From Sisyra terminalis (Eukaryota > Arthropoda > Insecta > Neuroptera > Sisyridae), in the NCBI GenBank assembly GCA_958496175.1, contig OY292274.1, forward strand, positions 46,944,630 to 47,008,629: 64,000 bases of DNA, given 5' to 3'. The position numbers and the translations under genes were made by a program. Positions 63,766 through 64,000 of the stretch are shown here, piece after piece. The notes under the pieces were generated by a model. That model was not told the DNA's origin. It searched no databases and saw nothing but the letters and a program-made list of their open reading frames with translations. Positions within the stretch are counted from its first letter, which is position 1; each line of letters begins with the position of its first letter.

Positions 63766-63885
63766 ACGTACCATTCTCTATTTTGCTTTCAATTTAATCG
63801 AATAATTCGCCTATGATGAAATATTAGTATCAAAACAGAAATTAGACGATACCAGAATTGAATTAACAACAAAATTAAATTGATT
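63766..63885. mobile_element. Partial MITE copy adjacent to the complete one
   Basis: ACCATTCTCTATTTTGCTTT, CCTATGATGAAATATTAGTA and ATACCAGAATTGAATTAACA match the left and central parts of the same MITE family, without the terminal boxes. It is an older, eroded copy or part of a broken tandem pair. Confidence 0.45.
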
Positions 63886-64000
63886 TCATAAATGGTTGGA
63901 AATTTATAGTTTGCATAGTCGACGGGTAGTCGAGATTGGTTTAGAATCTAGATTTTAAAATAAGGAAAGGAAAAAAAAGGTTTCACAGCCAAAAAAAACT

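Overview
The window is a piece of an AT-rich animal nuclear genome, almost certainly an insect. The evidence is spliced genes with GT-AG introns (many only 55-80 bp), an fs(1)h/BRD4-type BET gene with long and short ends as in flies, a tRNA-derived SINE, and many small inverted-repeat DNA transposons. I cannot name the order or species. Gene models were assembled by hand by matching splice sites to reading frame. Every complete multi-exon model below sums to a multiple of three, which is strong internal support.

Layout. 1-10.7 kb is gene-poor and repeat-rich: a 473-bp foldback element, SINE copies, a foldback MITE, and an 8-bp-TSD hAT-like element with a SINE nested inside it. 10.75-14.6 kb (+) holds four exons of a CD151/TSPAN11-like tetraspanin whose first exon is not found. 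15.2-19.7 kb is a large imperfect inverted repeat with a MITE inserted in one arm. 21.5-22.1 kb (-) is an intronless UBE2F NEDD8-conjugating enzyme. 25.3-44.9 kb (-) is one large BET bromodomain gene, homologue of fs(1)h/BRD4, resolved into 13 coding exons (1348 aa). It has an in-frame stop directly behind one splice donor and a candidate alternative terminal exon, and its introns carry hairpins with hammerhead-ribozyme-like cores.

From 46.7 kb the window becomes gene-dense and housekeeping in character. On + are FAM185A-like, DPAGT1 (Alg7), DPH3 and a POLR3G-like RPC7 only 2 nt apart (probably dicistronic), and ALAD. On - are TMEM126-like, sulfiredoxin and the cap-2 methyltransferase CMTR2. 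ALAD and the TMEM126 gene converge with 39 bp between stop codons and back-to-back poly(A) signals. The genes belong to separate pathways (chromatin reading, N-glycosylation, diphthamide synthesis, Pol III, haem, mitochondria, peroxiredoxin repair, mRNA capping), so proximity reflects compactness rather than a shared pathway. Further copies of the same MITE family lie at 53.5, 59.6-59.9 and 63.5-63.9 kb.
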